From NCBI GenBank assembly GCA_029237735.1, contig JAQZBU010000074.1, positions 1 to 48,970 on the forward strand: a stretch of DNA of 48,970 bases, written 5' to 3'. A program made the translations under genes and the position numbers. The notes beneath the pieces were generated by a model. The model was not told the origin of the DNA and searched no databases. It worked only from the letters and a program-made list of their open reading frames with translations. The DNA comes from Ramlibacter sp. GTDB lineage: Bacteria; Pseudomonadota; Gammaproteobacteria; Burkholderiales; Burkholderiaceae_C. Shown piece by piece: positions 16,732-27,186 of the stretch (position 1 is the first letter of the stretch; every line of letters begins with the position of its first letter).

Positions 16732-18450
16732 TCAGAACAGGAAGTATCGCTGCGCCATCGGCAGTACGGTCGCTGCTTCGCAGGTCAGCAGCTGGCCGTC
16801 GGCGCGCACCGCGTAAGTCTGCGCATCGATCTCCATCTTGGGAAGGTAGCTGTTGTGGATGAGGTCGCCCTTGCGCACGTTGCGAATGTTCTTCACGGCG
16901 CTGAGGTTCTTGGCCAGCCCGAAAGCTTCCTTGATGCCTGCGACCAGGCCGGCTTGCGACACGAAGGTGAGCGAGCCCCTGGCGATGGCGCCGCCGAAGC
17001 TGCCGAACATGGGGCGGTAGTGCACCGGCTGCGGCGTGGGGATTGACGCGTTCGGGTCGCCCATCGCGGCCATTGCGATGAAACCGCCCTTGAGGATGAG
17101 TGCCGGCTTCACGCCGAAGAACGCCGGTTTCCACACGACGAGGTCGGCCCACTTGCCGGACTCGATGCTGCCCACCTCGTGGCTGATGCCGTGGGAGATG
17201 GCTGGGTTGATCGTGTACTTGGCGATGTAGCGCCTGCAACGGAAGTTGTCGTTGCGTTCAGTGTCGTCGGCCAACTTTCCCCGCTGCACCTTCATCTTGT
17301 GCGCCGTCTGCCAGGTGCGCATGACGACTTCGCCCACGCGGCCCATGGCCTGGCTGTCCGAGCTCATCATGCTGATCGCGCCCAGGTCGTGCAGCACGTC
17401 CTCCGCCGCGATCGTCTCCTTGCGGATGCGGCTTTCGGCGAAAGCCAGATCCTCCGCAATTGCCGGATCGAGGTGATGACACACCATGAGCATGTCCACG
17501 TGCTCGTCCAGCGTGTTGACTGTATAGGGCATCGTTGGATTGGTGGAGGAGGGCAGAAAGTTGGCTTCGCCCACCACGCGAAGGATGTCCGGGGCGTGGC
17601 CGCCCCCCGCGCCTTCGGTGTGGAAGGCGCACAGGGCACGGCCCTTGGTGGCCGCGATCGTGTTCTCAACGAAGCCGGATTCGTTGAGGGTGTCGCTGTG
17701 GATCGCGACCTGCGTGTCGGTTTCGTCGGCCACGTCCAGGCAGTTGCTGATAGCCGCGGGCGTCGTGCCCCAGTCCTCGTGCAGCTTCAACCCGATCGCG
17801 CCGGCATTGATCTGCTCGTGCAATGCGCCCGGCAGGCTGGCGTTGCCCTTGCCGAGGAAGCCCAGGTTCATGGGGAAGGCGTCGGCCGCCTGCAGCATGC
17901 GCTCGATGTTCCAGGCGCCCGGCGTGCAAGTCGTGGCGAAGGTGCCCGTGGCCGGGCCGGTGCCGCCGCCCATCATGGTGGTGACGCCGGAGGCCAGCGC
18001 CTCCTCGATTTGTTGCGGGCAGATGAAATGGATGTGGCTGTCGATGCCACCCGCGGTGACGATGCTGCCCTCGCACGAAATGATCTCCGTGCCCGGGCCG
18101 ATCACCATGTCGACACCCGGTTGCGTGTCCGGGTTACCGGCCTTTCCAATGGCGGCGATGCGTCCGCCTCGGATGCCGATGTCGGCCTTGACGATGCCCC
18201 AGTGGTCGAGGATGAGCGCGTTGGTCAGCACGCAGTCCATCGTGCCTTCGGCGCGCGTGTGTTGCGATTGCGCCATGCCGTCGCGGATCGTCTTGCCGCC
18301 GCCGAACTTCACTTCCTCGCCGTAGCCGCCGGCTCGCAGCGTGTAGTCGTCCTCGACCTCGATCACCAGTTCGGTGTCGGCCAGCCGCACGCGGTCGCCC
18401 GTCGTCGGGCCGAACATCTCGGCGTATGCGCGTCGTCCTATGGTTGCCAT
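16732..18450 (-). CDS. ureC: Urease subunit alpha (catalytic)
   Basis: UreC holds the di-nickel centre that hydrolyses urea to ammonia and carbamate. The 572-aa product carries every expected ligand: His139 and His141 (DSHIH), carbamylated Lys222 (GLKLHEDWG), His251 (VAIHSDT), His277 ([10 protein letters not shown]) and Asp365 (MSSDSQAMG). The mobile flap Cys324-His325 (MVCHHLD) completes the set. Its ATG overlaps the ureB stop by one base (TAATG). It is followed by the toxin-antitoxin pair instead of ureE. The enzyme should be active. Confidence 0.98.
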   Translation of the reverse strand: MATIGRRAYAEMFGPTTGDRVRLADTELVIEVEDDYTLRAGGYGEEVKFGGGKTIRDGMAQSQHTRAEGTMDCVLTNALILDHWGIVKADIGIRGGRIAAIGKAGNPDTQPGVDMVIGPGTEIISCEGSIVTAGGIDSHIHFICPQQIEEALASGVTTMMGGGTGPATGTFATTCTPGAWNIERMLQAADAFPMNLGFLGKGNASLPGALHEQINAGAIGLKLHEDWGTTPAAISNCLDVADETDTQVAIHSDTLNESGFVENTIAATKGRALCAFHTEGAGGGHAPDILRVVGEANFLPSSTNPTMPYTVNTLDEHVDMLMVCHHLDPAIAEDLAFAESRIRKETIAAEDVLHDLGAISMMSSDSQAMGRVGEVVMRTWQTAHKMKVQRGKLADDTERNDNFRCRRYIAKYTINPAISHGISHEVGSIESGKWADLVVWKPAFFGVKPALILKGGFIAMAAMGDPNASIPTPQPVHYRPMFGSFGGAIARGSLTFVSQAGLVAGIKEAFGLAKNLSAVKNIRNVRKGDLIHNSYLPKMEIDAQTYAVRADGQLLTCEAATVLPMAQRYFLF

Positions 18451-18740
18451 TAAAGTTTCCCTTGCACGAGGCCCCGGAAGCCATAAACGGTGCGATCCCC
18501 GCCCAGGTCGACCAGCTCCACCGTACGCTGCTGCCCCGGCTCGAAGCGCACGGCCGTGCCCGACGCGATGTTCAATCGCATGCCGCGCGCCGCGTCGCGG
18601 TCGAACTGGAGCGCCCCGTTGGTCTCCGCGAAGTGATAGTGCGAGCCGACCTGTATCGGCCGGTCGGCGGTGTTGCGCACGACCACGGTCGCCGTGCGGC
18701 GGCCGGGGTTGAGCTCGGTGAACAGTTCGCCGGGGATCAT
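18450..18740 (-). CDS. ureB: Urease subunit beta
   Basis: The small beta subunit of bacterial urease, 96 aa, starting [21 protein letters not shown] and containing the family block [19 protein letters not shown] and [21 protein letters not shown]. The frame is open to 18839, but the ATG at 18740 gives the normal length; the upstream extension overlaps the small membrane-protein gene. The stop overlaps the ureC start by one base. Confidence 0.95.
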   Translation of the reverse strand: MIPGELFTELNPGRRTATVVVRNTADRPIQVGSHYHFAETNGALQFDRDAARGMRLNIASGTAVRFEPGQQRTVELVDLGGDRTVYGFRGLVQGKL

Positions 18741-18744
18741 GAAC

Positions 18745-18924
18745 TCATCGGTCCCGTGAAAGCCAGATGGCCATTCCGGCCAGCAGCGCCACGACGGCGA
18801 AGCCGGCCGTATCGGTGGGGTGCCAGTGCGATGCCGCAAGGCCGTGGCCGTCGTGCGCCAGCGTTACGGTGCTCGTGGCGATCAAGGCGCAGGCCGCGGC
18901 CAGCGGGGGGAGAAATCGCTTCAT
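18745..18924 (-). CDS. Small exported/membrane protein between ureA and ureB
   Basis: A 59-aa protein starting [23 protein letters not shown], a signal peptide with probable cleavage after TLA. A short segment [15 protein letters not shown] with four His and two Asp follows, then one transmembrane helix ([20 protein letters not shown]). An alternative ATG at 18942 exists, but AAGGAG lies 6 nt before the ATG at 18924. The gene is between ureA and ureB, 4 bp before ureB. The family is not known to me by name; small HupE/UreJ-like or metal-binding membrane proteins are possible relatives. A role in nickel handling is inference from the His cluster and the location. Confidence 0.75.
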   Translation of the reverse strand: MKRFLPPLAAACALIATSTVTLAHDGHGLAASHWHPTDTAGFAVVALLAGMAIWLSRDR

Positions 18925-18947
18925 CTTCGGCTCCTTGTGCATGAAGT

Positions 18948-19250
18948 TCAGACGATTGGTTGATGCACCGTGACCAGCTTGGTGCCGTCGGGGAAGGTTG
19001 CTTCGACCTGGATGTCGGGGATCATTTCGGGTACGCCCTCCATCACGTCTGCGCGCGTGAGAATGGAGCGGCCCTCGCTCATGAGCTGCGCCACGGTCTT
19101 GCCGTCGCGCGCGCCCTCCATGACCGCGGCGGAGATGAGCGCCACTGCTTCCGGGTAGTTGAGCTTGAGCCCACGGGCCCGGCGGCGCTCCGCCAGCAGG
19201 GCGGCCGTGAAGATCAGGAGCTTGTCTTTCTCGCGGGGGGTCAGTTCCAT
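18948..19250 (-). CDS. ureA: Urease subunit gamma
   Basis: The 100-aa gamma subunit of urease, starting [23 protein letters not shown], with the conserved block [28 protein letters not shown] and the ending [12 protein letters not shown]. An in-frame ATG at 19277 would add nine residues; the start at 19250 is the family standard. It is the first gene of the urease operon and is divergent from the permease-kinase fusion gene across 100 bp. No ureD precedes it; that gene lies at 40,502-41,332. Confidence 0.95.
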   Translation of the reverse strand: MELTPREKDKLLIFTAALLAERRRARGLKLNYPEAVALISAAVMEGARDGKTVAQLMSEGRSILTRADVMEGVPEMIPDIQVEATFPDGTKLVTVHQPIV

Positions 19251-19290
19251 GATGGGCGGACGAAGGTAACGGTCCATCTTAGTTCAAGCG

Positions 19291-19322
19291 CCATGCCGGG
19301 CCATACGCCGGACGGCGCATGG
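19291..19322. promoter_or_regulatory. Imperfect dyad in the ureA / sensor-kinase divergent promoter region
   Basis: CCATGCCG (19291-19298) and CGGCGCATGG (19313-19322) form an imperfect inverted repeat, with a 2-nt difference between arms, in the 100-bp space between ureA and the fusion gene. Its position suits a regulator acting on both transcripts, such as the LuxR-type partner encoded at 22,941. I see no convincing sigma-54 or sigma-70 promoter boxes. Confidence 0.3.
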
Positions 19323-19350
19323 ACAGGCACGAAACCTGCACTTCAGCTCC

Positions 19351-22300
19351 GTGAGCGAAATCATTCCCATCCTGCCCGTGCCCCACGACGCGCCCCAACG
19401 TGTCGTGAAAGTCCGGCGCGATTACAACAGCTGGGTGGCGAGCGAAACCATGGAGGATTACGCGCTGCGCTACACACCGCAGCGGTTCCGCAAATGGTCG
19501 ACGTTCCGCGTGGCCAACACCGCGTTCGGTGCGGCGTCCTTCCTGATCCTGGAGGCGGTGGGCGCCACGCTTCTCGTGCAATACGGGTTCATGAACGCCT
19601 TCTGGGCCATCCTGGCCACCGGCCTCATCATCTTCACCGCCGGCCTGCCGATCAGCATCTACGCCGCCCGCTACGGGATCGACATGGACTTGCTCACCCG
19701 CGGCGCGGGCTTCGGCTACATCGGCTCCACGCTCACTTCACTGATCTACGCGTCCTTCACCTTCATCTTCTTCGCGCTCGAAGCGGCGGTGATGGCCTAC
19801 GCTCTGGAGCTGGCACTGGGCATCCCTCCGAGCTGGGGTTACCTGGTGTGCGCGCTTGTGGTCATACCGCTCGTCACGCACGGCGTATCGGCCATCAGCA
19901 GGCTGCAGGTGTGGACGCAGCCGCTCTGGCTCGTGATGCTCGTCGTGCCATTCGCCTATGTGTTGGTGCGCGATCCCGGTGCGTTTGCCGGCGTGACGCA
20001 CTACGCTGGTGAGCTGGGGCGGGGCGCCCAGTTCGACCTGCACTTGTTTGGTGCCGCGCTGACAGTCGGCATCGCGCTCATCACGCAAATGGGCGAGCAA
20101 GCCGACTATCTGCGTTTCATGCCCGCGCGCACGGCAGTGACCCGTTGGAGCTGGTGGCTCGGTGTGCTCGCGGGCGGGCCGGGATGGGTGGTGCTGGGCG
20201 TGGTCAAAATGCTCGGCGGCGCGCTGCTGGCGTACCTCGCTATCACTCACATGGTGCCGGTCGACCGGGCCGTGGACCCGAACCAGATGTACCTGGCGGC
20301 CTATGAGTACGTGTTCCCGAACTACGGCTGGGCGGTCGCGGCGACGGCGCTGTTCGTGGTCATCTCCCAACTGAAGATCAACGTGACCAACGCCTACGCC
20401 GGCTCCCTGGCCTGGTCCAACTTCTTCTCGCGCGTCACGCACAGCCACCCCGGTCGTGTCGTGTGGGTCGTGTTCAACACGCTCATCGCTTTCATGCTCA
20501 TGGAGATGAACGTCTTCCAGGCCCTGGGCGACGTGCTGGGCCTGTATTCCAACATTGCCATCGCATGGATGATGGCCGTGGTGGCGGACCTGGTCGTCAA
20601 CAAGCCGCTCGGCCTGTCGCCGCCCGGCATCGAATTCAAGCGCGCCTACCTGTATGACATCAACCCGGTGGGCGTCGGCGCGATGGCGCTGGCTTCGGCG
20701 CTGTCGATCTCGGCGCACCTCGGGTTCTTCGGGCCGACGGCGCAGGCGTTCTCGGCGGTGATCGCGCTGGGCGTGGCGTTCATCACGTCGCCGCTCATTG
20801 CGTGGGCGACGAAGGGGCGGTATTACATAGCGCGTGGTGTCGTCCCGGACTCGATCCGGGATCCATGGATTGCGGGGCCGGGCCGGAACGTGATGCCTCG
20901 GCACGTGCATAGTGAAGGCCCGGCAATGGGCTCGCTGCACTGGACAGCTGCCGGCCCCGGGCGTTCCGCGAGCCCAGCCCGCAATGACAATCCGCCCTCC
21001 CTCCAACGCTGCGTCATCTGCGAGCGCGAATACGAAGGCCCGGACATGGCGCATTGCCCGGCCTACCAGGGCCAGATCTGTTCGCTGTGCTGCACGCTCG
21101 ACGCGCGTTGCGGCGACCTGTGCAAACCGCATGCGAGCCTGTCGGCGCAATGGTCAGGTGCGCTTCGATGGCTGCTGCCGCGCCGCGTGTGGCCGTACCT
21201 GGACACGGGCGTGGGCCACTTCCTGCTGCTGATGCTCATCATCGTGCCGGTGCTCGCCACGCTGTTCGGCATGCTGTACTACCAGGAGGCGCGGACAGTG
21301 GCGCAGCTGATGGACGGCGCGCAACTGCCAGGCGACACCCTGCGCTCCGGCTTCCTGAAGGCGTACATGGCGCTGCTGGTCATCTCCGGCATCGTGGCCT
21401 GGTGGCTGGTGCTCGCGCACAAGAGCCGGCAGGTGGCGCAGGAGGAATCCAACCGCCAGACCCATCTGCTGATGCGCGAGATCGAATCGCACCGGCAAAC
21501 CGACGAAGCACTGCAGAACGCGAAGCTCCTGGCGGAGCAGGCGAAGCTGGCGGCGGAACACGCCAACCAGGCCAAGAGCCGCTATATCAGCGCAATCAGC
21601 CACGAGCTGCGCACGCCCCTGAACAGCATCCTCGGCTACGCGCAGCTGATGGGTGAGGACACCAGCGTGCCGCCGCACCGCAAGCAGGCGGTCAACGTCA
21701 TCCGGCGTGGGGGCGAGCACCTGTTGTCGCTGATCGAGGGCACGCTGGATATCGCCCGCATCGAGGCCGGCAAGCTCACCCTCGCCGTGAAGCCGATGCA
21801 GTTCGCAGATTGCGTGCACGAGATGGCGGGGATGTTCGAGCTCCAGGCGTCGGCCAAGGGACTGGCCTTCCATTTCGAAGCGGAGGGCAACGTGCCCGAG
21901 GTCGTGCGGGCCGACGAGAAGCGCGTGCGCCAGATCCTCATCAACCTGCTGGGCAACGCGATCAAGTTCACATCACAAGGACAGGTTACCTTCCGCATCC
22001 GCTACGCGCGGGAGATGGCGCACATCGACATCGAGGACACCGGCCCCGGCCTCACCGCAGAGGAGGTGGCGCAGATCTTCGAGCCTTTCGCACGCGGCAA
22101 CAGCGCCAGCCACACGGCGCCGGGCGCGGGGCTGGGCCTCACGATCGCGAAGATGCTCACCGACCTGATGGGTGGCGAGATGACGGTCGCCAGCACACCG
22201 GGCGTGGGATCGGTGTTTCGCATCAAGCTGTTCCTGCCCGAAGTGCACCACGCCGCCGCGCCGGCCCGCTTTGCCGCGAGCCGCCCGCGCCGTGGCTACG

Positions 22301-22940
22301 AGGGCGCGCGCCGCAAGGTGCTGGTGGTGGACAACGAGGAAGCCGACCGTGAGCTGCTCGTGCAGCTGCTCGAACCGCTGGGCTTCGAGCTGCGCACCGC
22401 CGCGAGCGGGCACGATGCGCTCGACCTGCTGGCGGCGGGCCTGCGGCCCGACGCCATCCTGATGGATCTCGCCATGCCGGGCATCGACGGCTGGGAGACG
22501 ATCCGCAGACTGCGACGGTTGGATGGCGTCGCAGCGAGGGTTGCCGTTGTCAGCGCCAATGCGTTCGACAAGAATCTGGACAACGATGCCGGCGTGCGTG
22601 CCGAAGATTTCATAGGCAAGCCGGTGCGCCACAGCGAGCTGCTTGACTGGCTTGGGCGGCAGCTGGGTCTACGCTGGCTCGAGTCTCCGCCGCCGCCCGG
22701 CGCTGTGGTGGCCGCCACGGAATCAGTCTGGATTTGGCCGGAGCCGGCGTCGCTGCTGGCGCTCCAACACACCGTGCAGCTCGGCTACTACCGCGGGATC
22801 ATGAACCAGCTGGACGAGATCGAGGCGGCGCAGCCCGCATGCGCCGGCTTCGCGGCGGCGATGCGCGAGCTGGCCCGCCAGTTCCAGTTCGAGGCGATGA
22901 GCCGCGAACTCTCCAAGGCCCCCGTTGAGGAGGAGCGCCC

Positions 22941-22944
<4 letters not shown>
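19351..22944 (+). CDS. NCS1 permease-hybrid histidine kinase fusion (transporter-linked sensor)
   Basis: One open frame of 1197 aa. Residues about 1-496 are an NCS1-family permease (purines, allantoin, hydantoins): SWVASETMEDYALRYTP, then about 12 membrane helices. A repeat-derived linker covers about 497-550. A Cys-rich module follows (Cys554, 557, 569, 577, 580, 581, 587, 591), probably metal-binding. Two further helices are at about 623-643 and 670-689, then a coiled-coil, HisKA (phospho-His751 in SHELRTPLN), HATPase (Asn869; DTGPGL, GLGLTIAK) and a receiver with Asp1039. The start is GTG at 19351 with no clear ribosome site. It overlaps the response-regulator gene by 4 nt and is divergent from ureA. 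It may sense substrate flux or occupancy, as CbrA does with its SLC5 domain; the ligand is inference. Confidence 0.88.
20836..20992. repeat. Palindromic repeat element inside the permease-kinase reading frame
   Basis: It starts with TGGTGTCGTCCCGGACTC, whose arms TCCCGGA (20843-20849) and TCCGGGA (20855-20861) form a hairpin, then continues GATCCATGGATTGCGGGG. It ends with GCCCGCAATGACAAT, pairing back with ATTGCGGG. Both ends match, in reverse orientation and with two mismatches, the ends of the element at 32,634-32,729. It encodes about 54 residues of unstructured linker without breaking the frame. Confidence 0.7.
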
Positions 22945-23894
<950 letters not shown>

Positions 23895-23895
23895 T

Positions 23896-25128
23896 TCACT
23901 GTGGCTGGGCCGCGGCCTGCTGGAGCGCATCTCCGAATCGCGTCACCGCCAGCTCCCCGATCCGCTGACCCATTTGCAGGCCGGCTTCGGTGGAGAAACG
24001 GTAGTGAATGCCCTCCCAGATGCGGGCGTTCGCCACTTCCTGGATGAAATCGTCGATGCGGCTCCAGCGCCGCGTCGCGCCTTGCGCCGACGGGCTCGAC
24101 GTGCTGAGCACCGGTGCCGCACCCGCGCCGATCTCCGCCTTCAACACCGTGCCGACGGCGGCTGCCAGGATGCTGTGCGCGCTGGGGTATTCGGGATGCA
24201 GCGGCGCGTCGGTCAGCGGTGTCCAGCCGGCATCGCGTTCGGTGGCATCGTTGCCGTCCGCGTCGCCGTTGCGGATGGCCGTGGCGGGGCGCCAAAAGTG
24301 GTAGTGGTACTTCGCGTCGAATACGGCGATCAAGGCGTCGTCCATCGACTGCGCGACGGCCGCATACATCCGGGCGTTGTCGGCAGGCTTCCTTCCTGGT
24401 GCGGCAGCCACCGGCCGCGCGACGCCAAAATAGATCGACGGCAGCGAGAACTCCCAGAAGCGCGCGACCTCCGTCTGCTCTGCCGTGCGCGACGTGCTGG
24501 ACTTGCTGCCCAGTGCCTTCACTTCGTTGTAGTCACGTGCCCAGGTCGCGCTGGTCAACGACGCAGGCGCCGCGGGCCGCACCTGGTCCGGCCGGCTGAG
24601 AAGCCAGGTCTTGCGTTGCCCCCAGTGCGGCGCAGCCGCGGCGGCGGTGGGCACGTAGGCACCTGGCGCCGCATGGGGGCGATAAGGTTGGCCGGGCCCG
24701 GCGGCGCCGTCGTCCGCGCGCGCAGCCAGTACGGCCTTCGCCGCTTTTTCGCCGGCCTCGATGCCCGCCGCGCGCGCCGGGGTGTCGGGGATCGCTGCGA
24801 GGCTAGCGGTGTATGCGCTCGTCACGGCGCGTTCCTGCGCGGGCAGCAGCCGCGTGAGCACTGCGCGGTTGGCAGCCGCCACGGCAGCGTCGATCGCGGC
24901 GTCCTGGCCGGCCCCGCGCGGCTTGCGGCGGGCGGCATCGGCCACTGCGTCGTGCACGGCAGTTTGCAGTATGGCCATGACGCGCACGGCCGGCGGCGTG
25001 CCCATTCGGGATTCGACGATCAGCTCCCCGGCGCGCGTGTTCCAGTCGATGACGGTGTCGGCGCGCGCAGTGCCGAGGCCGGCCGCCATCGCGGCGGCTG
25101 TGAAGCAGAGTCGTGTGATGGTTTGCAT
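23896..25128 (-). CDS. Secreted vanadium-dependent haloperoxidase / PAP2-like enzyme
   Basis: A 410-aa exported protein: signal peptide MQTITRLCFTAAAMAAGLGTARA, then an all-alpha core of the vanadium haloperoxidase / type 2 acid phosphatase superfamily. Anion-binding motifs are FWRPATAI (Arg280), PSAHS (Ser316-His318) and GIHYRFS (His375, Arg377). These could support either halide oxidation or phosphatase activity; the sequence alone cannot decide. The ATG at 25128 follows AAGGAG; the open frame extends to 25278 with no signal-like sequence. It ends 2 bp from the convergent response-regulator gene and is the last gene of the operon starting at 26954. Confidence 0.82.
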   Translation of the reverse strand: MQTITRLCFTAAAMAAGLGTARADTVIDWNTRAGELIVESRMGTPPAVRVMAILQTAVHDAVADAARRKPRGAGQDAAIDAAVAAANRAVLTRLLPAQERAVTSAYTASLAAIPDTPARAAGIEAGEKAAKAVLAARADDGAAGPGQPYRPHAAPGAYVPTAAAAAPHWGQRKTWLLSRPDQVRPAAPASLTSATWARDYNEVKALGSKSSTSRTAEQTEVARFWEFSLPSIYFGVARPVAAAPGRKPADNARMYAAVAQSMDDALIAVFDAKYHYHFWRPATAIRNGDADGNDATERDAGWTPLTDAPLHPEYPSAHSILAAAVGTVLKAEIGAGAAPVLSTSSPSAQGATRRWSRIDDFIQEVANARIWEGIHYRFSTEAGLQMGQRIGELAVTRFGDALQQAAAQPQ

Positions 25129-25168
25129 GATGGCTCCTTGAGGTGGGTCATGGGTTGCTTGGGCCGGC

Positions 25169-25990
25169 TCAGCCGGCGTCGATGTCGAAGAGAAAGCGTT
25201 CGATCGCGTCATTGACCGGGCCGGGGTCCTGCACAGGCCCCATATGGCCCAGGCCCTGGAACCTGCGAATGCGCACATTCGGCAGCGCGTCGGTGAGAAT
25301 CCGCGCCACGCCGCGTGCCGACGCCGTGGTCTCGGTGCCGGTCATGTACAGCACAGGGATATCCAGCGAACGGAAGGATTGCGCCGTGCTCGGCTCCGTG
25401 AACAGCGCGTGTGCCCAGCTGCCGACGTCACGGATGCTGTGAGCGACCGGTTGCCGGCGCGACTCGGGCGTGCGTTGCCACGCTCCCGCGCCGCTCCAGT
25501 AATCGATGAAGTGCTCCGCCGCTTCCTCGTGGTCGCCCCGGTCAACTGCCTCGGCCGCCACGCTGGCGGCCAGGCGGATGCCGTCGGCCGCATTCGGTGC
25601 CGGCGATTCCTGGTCGAGCAGCGAGAACAGCGTGGGCTCGTAGAGGGCCAGCCCGCGCACGCGGCCGCGGTGGCGCATGGCCGCGAGCAGCGCGACCGCC
25701 GCACCGTACGAATGCCCGACCAGCGCGGCGCGCGGGCCCGCGAGCTCCAGCACGGGCTCGATCAGGTCGACTTCATCGGCCAGGGACCGCGGACGCGGCA
25801 GCGGCCACTGCGGGCTGCGGCCCGCGCCATACAGCTCGGGCGCCAGCACCCGGTAGCGTGGCGCGAGCAGAGCCATCAGTCCGCCCCACTGGGCGGCGCT
25901 GCTGGCGTTGCAATGCAGGCACACGACACCCGGGCCAGTGCCCGTTTCACGGACATGGGGCTCCGGCCGGGCAAGGACGGCCGCGTTCAT
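25169..25990 (-). CDS. Alpha/beta hydrolase
   Basis: A 273-aa soluble alpha/beta-hydrolase fold protein. The nucleophile elbow is GHSYGAA (Ser94), the catalytic His249 is in GLGHMGP, and an oxyanion-hole region is CLHCNASS near residue 25. The usual acid after strand 6 is not obvious: the segment reads YMTGTETTAS, so Glu may serve or the acid may lie elsewhere. The ATG at 25990 overlaps the stop of a 37-aa upstream ORF (ATGA) and has GGGAG at 8 nt. It lies between the methyltransferase and haloperoxidase-like genes. The substrate is unknown. Confidence 0.85.
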   Translation of the reverse strand: MNAAVLARPEPHVRETGTGPGVVCLHCNASSAAQWGGLMALLAPRYRVLAPELYGAGRSPQWPLPRPRSLADEVDLIEPVLELAGPRAALVGHSYGAAVALLAAMRHRGRVRGLALYEPTLFSLLDQESPAPNAADGIRLAASVAAEAVDRGDHEEAAEHFIDYWSGAGAWQRTPESRRQPVAHSIRDVGSWAHALFTEPSTAQSFRSLDIPVLYMTGTETTASARGVARILTDALPNVRIRRFQGLGHMGPVQDPGPVNDAIERFLFDIDAG

Positions 25991-26100
25991 GAGGCTGCTC
26001 CCTTCGCCGCGTAGAAGCGGTAGTCCGCGGTGTAGGGCACCCGCGAAAGGAGCAGCCACGGCGAGATGGCCGCCAGCAGGGTGGCGAGGGTTCTTCGCAT
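25987..26100 (-). CDS. 37-aa membrane or leader peptide, coupled to hydrolase
   Basis: A short frame starting MRRTLATLLAAISPWLLLSR and ending FYAAKGAAS: two Arg, a hydrophobic stretch of about 16 residues, then a polar tail. It has a good ribosome site (AGGAG, 6 nt before the ATG at 26100), lies 23 bp after the methyltransferase stop, and ends in a 4-nt ATGA overlap with the hydrolase. The signals and spacing argue for real translation. Function is unknown: a small membrane protein, or a translational coupler for the hydrolase. Confidence 0.6.
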   Translation of the reverse strand: MRRTLATLLAAISPWLLLSRVPYTADYRFYAAKGAAS

Positions 26101-26123
26101 GTCGTTCTCCTGCCGCGCCGCGT

Positions 26124-26954
26124 TCAGGCGCGCACGACAACCACTTCGAGGTACTCGCCGGGAATGACGAGCGCAGCGGCGTCAGGGCGCTTCATGCGGT
26201 CGATCAGCGCCACCATGTCACGTTCCAGCGCATCGCCCTTGGGTCCCAGCGCCGCGAAGGCCTTGTGCACCGGGCCGTACCAGGTGCGGAACACATCGAC
26301 GAAGTGTTCCGCCGAGCGGTAGCGGAAGTTGAAGAGACGCCGATTGCATTGAATGCTCGCCGCCGCGGGGCCGAACAGCTCGGCCAGGTAGGCCTCGGTT
26401 CCCCACAGTGCGGGCGATTTGGCGCCTGCGGGCGGGGGCAGGTGCTGGCCCAGAGTCTTGAACAGCTGGCCGATGAATCCATCGGGCGTCCAGTTGGCCA
26501 TGGCGATGCGTCCGCCGGGCCGGCACACGCGCGCCATCTCGCGCGCCGCGCGGGCGTGATCGGCCGTGAACATCACCCCGAACGTGGACAGCACGGCGTC
26601 GAAGCGGCCGGGCGCGAAGGGAAGCTCTTCCGCATCGGCGGTCTGGAACTTCACGTCGAGTTTCTCGGCATGTGCGCGCGCTTGCCCGGCCTCCAGCAGG
26701 CTGCCCACATAGTCGGTGGAAATCACGCCCGCGCCGCGGCGCGCAGCAGCCAGTGTCGCATTGCCATTGCCGGCTGCGACGTCGAGCACGTCTTCGCCGG
26801 ACTGCACGTCGGCGGCTTCGCACAGCGTCTCGCCGACGATTTGCAGCGTCGTGCCCACGACGGAATAGTCGCCGCTGCCCCACGCGGCCTGCTGCTTCTG
26901 CTTGAGTGCCACGAGCGGATCGGTCGCGGCGGAGGGGGAAAGAACTGCATTCAT
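26124..26954 (-). CDS. Class I SAM-dependent methyltransferase (UbiE-like)
   Basis: A 276-aa methyltransferase. Motif I is VLDVAAGNGNATLAAARRGA, motif II/III region ADAEELPFAPGRFDAVLSTFGVMF, and post-motif VCRPGGRIAMANWTPDGF, typical of Methyltransf_11/UbiE-like enzymes. The frame is open far upstream, but the ATG at 26954 has AAGGAG nearby and gives a natural N terminus (MNAVLSPSAATDPLVALKQKQQ). It is the first gene of the operon with the small peptide, hydrolase and haloperoxidase-like genes, and is divergent from the AraC regulator across 232 bp. The substrate is unknown; the four-gene set resembles a small modification pathway. Confidence 0.85.
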   Translation of the reverse strand: MNAVLSPSAATDPLVALKQKQQAAWGSGDYSVVGTTLQIVGETLCEAADVQSGEDVLDVAAGNGNATLAAARRGAGVISTDYVGSLLEAGQARAHAEKLDVKFQTADAEELPFAPGRFDAVLSTFGVMFTADHARAAREMARVCRPGGRIAMANWTPDGFIGQLFKTLGQHLPPPAGAKSPALWGTEAYLAELFGPAAASIQCNRRLFNFRYRSAEHFVDVFRTWYGPVHKAFAALGPKGDALERDMVALIDRMKRPDAAALVIPGEYLEVVVVRA

Positions 26955-27186
26955 GGGATGAACTCCTTGGATGATGTGGACAACCGCCTTCGAAAGCGGA
27001 CGGCCAGTTTCCGGCGGCGCGGGGCTTGCTGTCCTGTCCACGGCTCCGCCGTTTTTTCCCGCTGCACCGCTGCCGGGGTGGGCGGGCGCCAGGGTCTTGA
27101 TCGCGCGTCCGGCTTTCTTGTTCGCGCTTCCGCGGCTTGCAAAGCGCGGTCGACACGGCACGCCAAAATGCCGACAATTCCTCCTC
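26955..27186. other. Divergent intergenic region, methyltransferase / AraC
   Basis: A 232-bp gap expected to hold both promoters and the AraC-type operator. A short stem ACGGC-TCC-GCCGT followed by TTTTTT lies near 27040-27056 and could terminate or attenuate plus-strand reading. I see no convincing promoter boxes or direct repeats. Confidence 0.4.

Noticed and set aside
19738..21150. Minus-strand open frame of 470 codons under the permease domain
   Set aside because: Arg/His-rich antisense shadow of membrane helices; no motifs or ribosome site.
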